A stretch of DNA of 5,857 nucleotides, from assembly GCA_002401215.1 (NCBI GenBank), contig NVSL01000001.1:38293-44149 (forward strand). The letters run 5' to 3'. The translations under genes and the position numbers were made by a program. Shown here in pieces: positions 5,655-5,857 of this stretch. The DNA is from Flavobacteriaceae bacterium (GTDB lineage Bacteria > Bacteroidota > Bacteroidia > Flavobacteriales > Flavobacteriaceae). A model generated the notes under the pieces. It had not been told where the DNA came from. It did no database searches and saw only the letters and a program-made list of their open reading frames with translations. Position 1 is the stretch's first letter. Each line of letters starts with the position of its first letter.

Positions 5655-5857
5655 ATGTTTGAAGTTAAGAACGGAATGAGTAATAAGAATATTGAAGATT
5701 TAGGAGAAGACCACGTGGGGTCATCAGCAACAACACCGTTACGTGCCGATGCTTTTGATATCTCGGATGCTGAAAAGATTGAGCGCATTCAAAAAAACGT
5801 CTATGAAATTTTAGATACTTTGGGGATGGATTTGACAGATGACAGTCTTCAAGGAAC
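5655..5857 (+). CDS. folE: GTP cyclohydrolase I, N-terminal fragment
   Basis: The frame runs open from ATG 5655 to the right edge, showing 67 complete residues of a protein usually 185-225 long. The tail end of the visible part, SDAEKIERIQKNVYEILDTL then GMDLTDDSLQG, matches the N-terminal helices of GTP cyclohydrolase I, where a TPKRVA-type motif normally follows; the last two bases (AC) fit its Thr. The preceding stretch GEDHVGSSATTPLRADAFDI resembles the N-terminal extension of flavobacterial FolE. The enzyme would convert GTP to 7,8-dihydroneopterin triphosphate, the first step of tetrahydrofolate synthesis. The Zn and catalytic residues lie beyond the window, so activity cannot be checked. 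ATG 5676 (MSNKNIEDLG) is an equally plausible start; 5655 has a purine-rich AAGAAGAG just upstream. Confidence 0.85.
   Translation, partial: MFEVKNGMSNKNIEDLGEDHVGSSATTPLRADAFDISDAEKIERIQKNVYEILDTLGMDLTDDSLQG

Noticed and set aside
1..5857. Defence system, mobile element or new multigene system
   Set aside because: Every sizeable gene belongs to a known core family and there is no transposase, integrase, toxin or nuclease; I see no basis for a novel system.

Overview
The window looks like a chromosomal housekeeping segment from a Flavobacteriia-type Bacteroidetes. Four things support this. The DNA is AT-rich. Several genes are preceded by close matches to the Bacteroidetes -7 promoter element (TAnnTTTG) rather than clear Shine-Dalgarno sequences. 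The encoded KdsB implies a Gram-negative Kdo-containing outer membrane. The proteins read like flavobacterial versions of their families, including a HisRS with REFYQCDADVVG and RGLNYYTG motifs. This placement rests on recognition and was not tested by a search.

Layout. Positions 1-689 (+) hold the C-terminal part of a PLP-dependent Cys/Met-metabolism enzyme that runs off the left edge. Positions 690-913 are a gene-free gap between two convergent genes, packed with short repeats and hairpins. rlmH lies on the minus strand (914-1387) and diverges from nadC (1437-2294, +) across a 49-bp shared promoter region. After an 84-bp AT-rich spacer with a long inverted repeat come a YihY/BrkB-family membrane protein (2379-3311) and kdsB (3316-4044), only 4 bp apart and probably co-transcribed. 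A 214-bp gap (4045-4258) then holds a short repeat, an intrinsic terminator, a promoter and a 7-bp-period tandem array that ends just before hisS (4259-5623). The start of folE (5655 onwards) follows hisS behind its own -7 element and is cut by the right edge.

Functionally the genes are unrelated core tasks: sulfur amino acid metabolism, 23S rRNA methylation, NAD biosynthesis, an inner-membrane protein, Kdo activation for LPS, histidyl-tRNA charging and the first step of folate or pterin synthesis. I see no mobile element, CRISPR array, tRNA, rRNA or defence system. The most interesting material is non-coding: a mosaic of several short repeat types in the rlmH-side gap, and the heptad array in the presumed hisS 5' leader.
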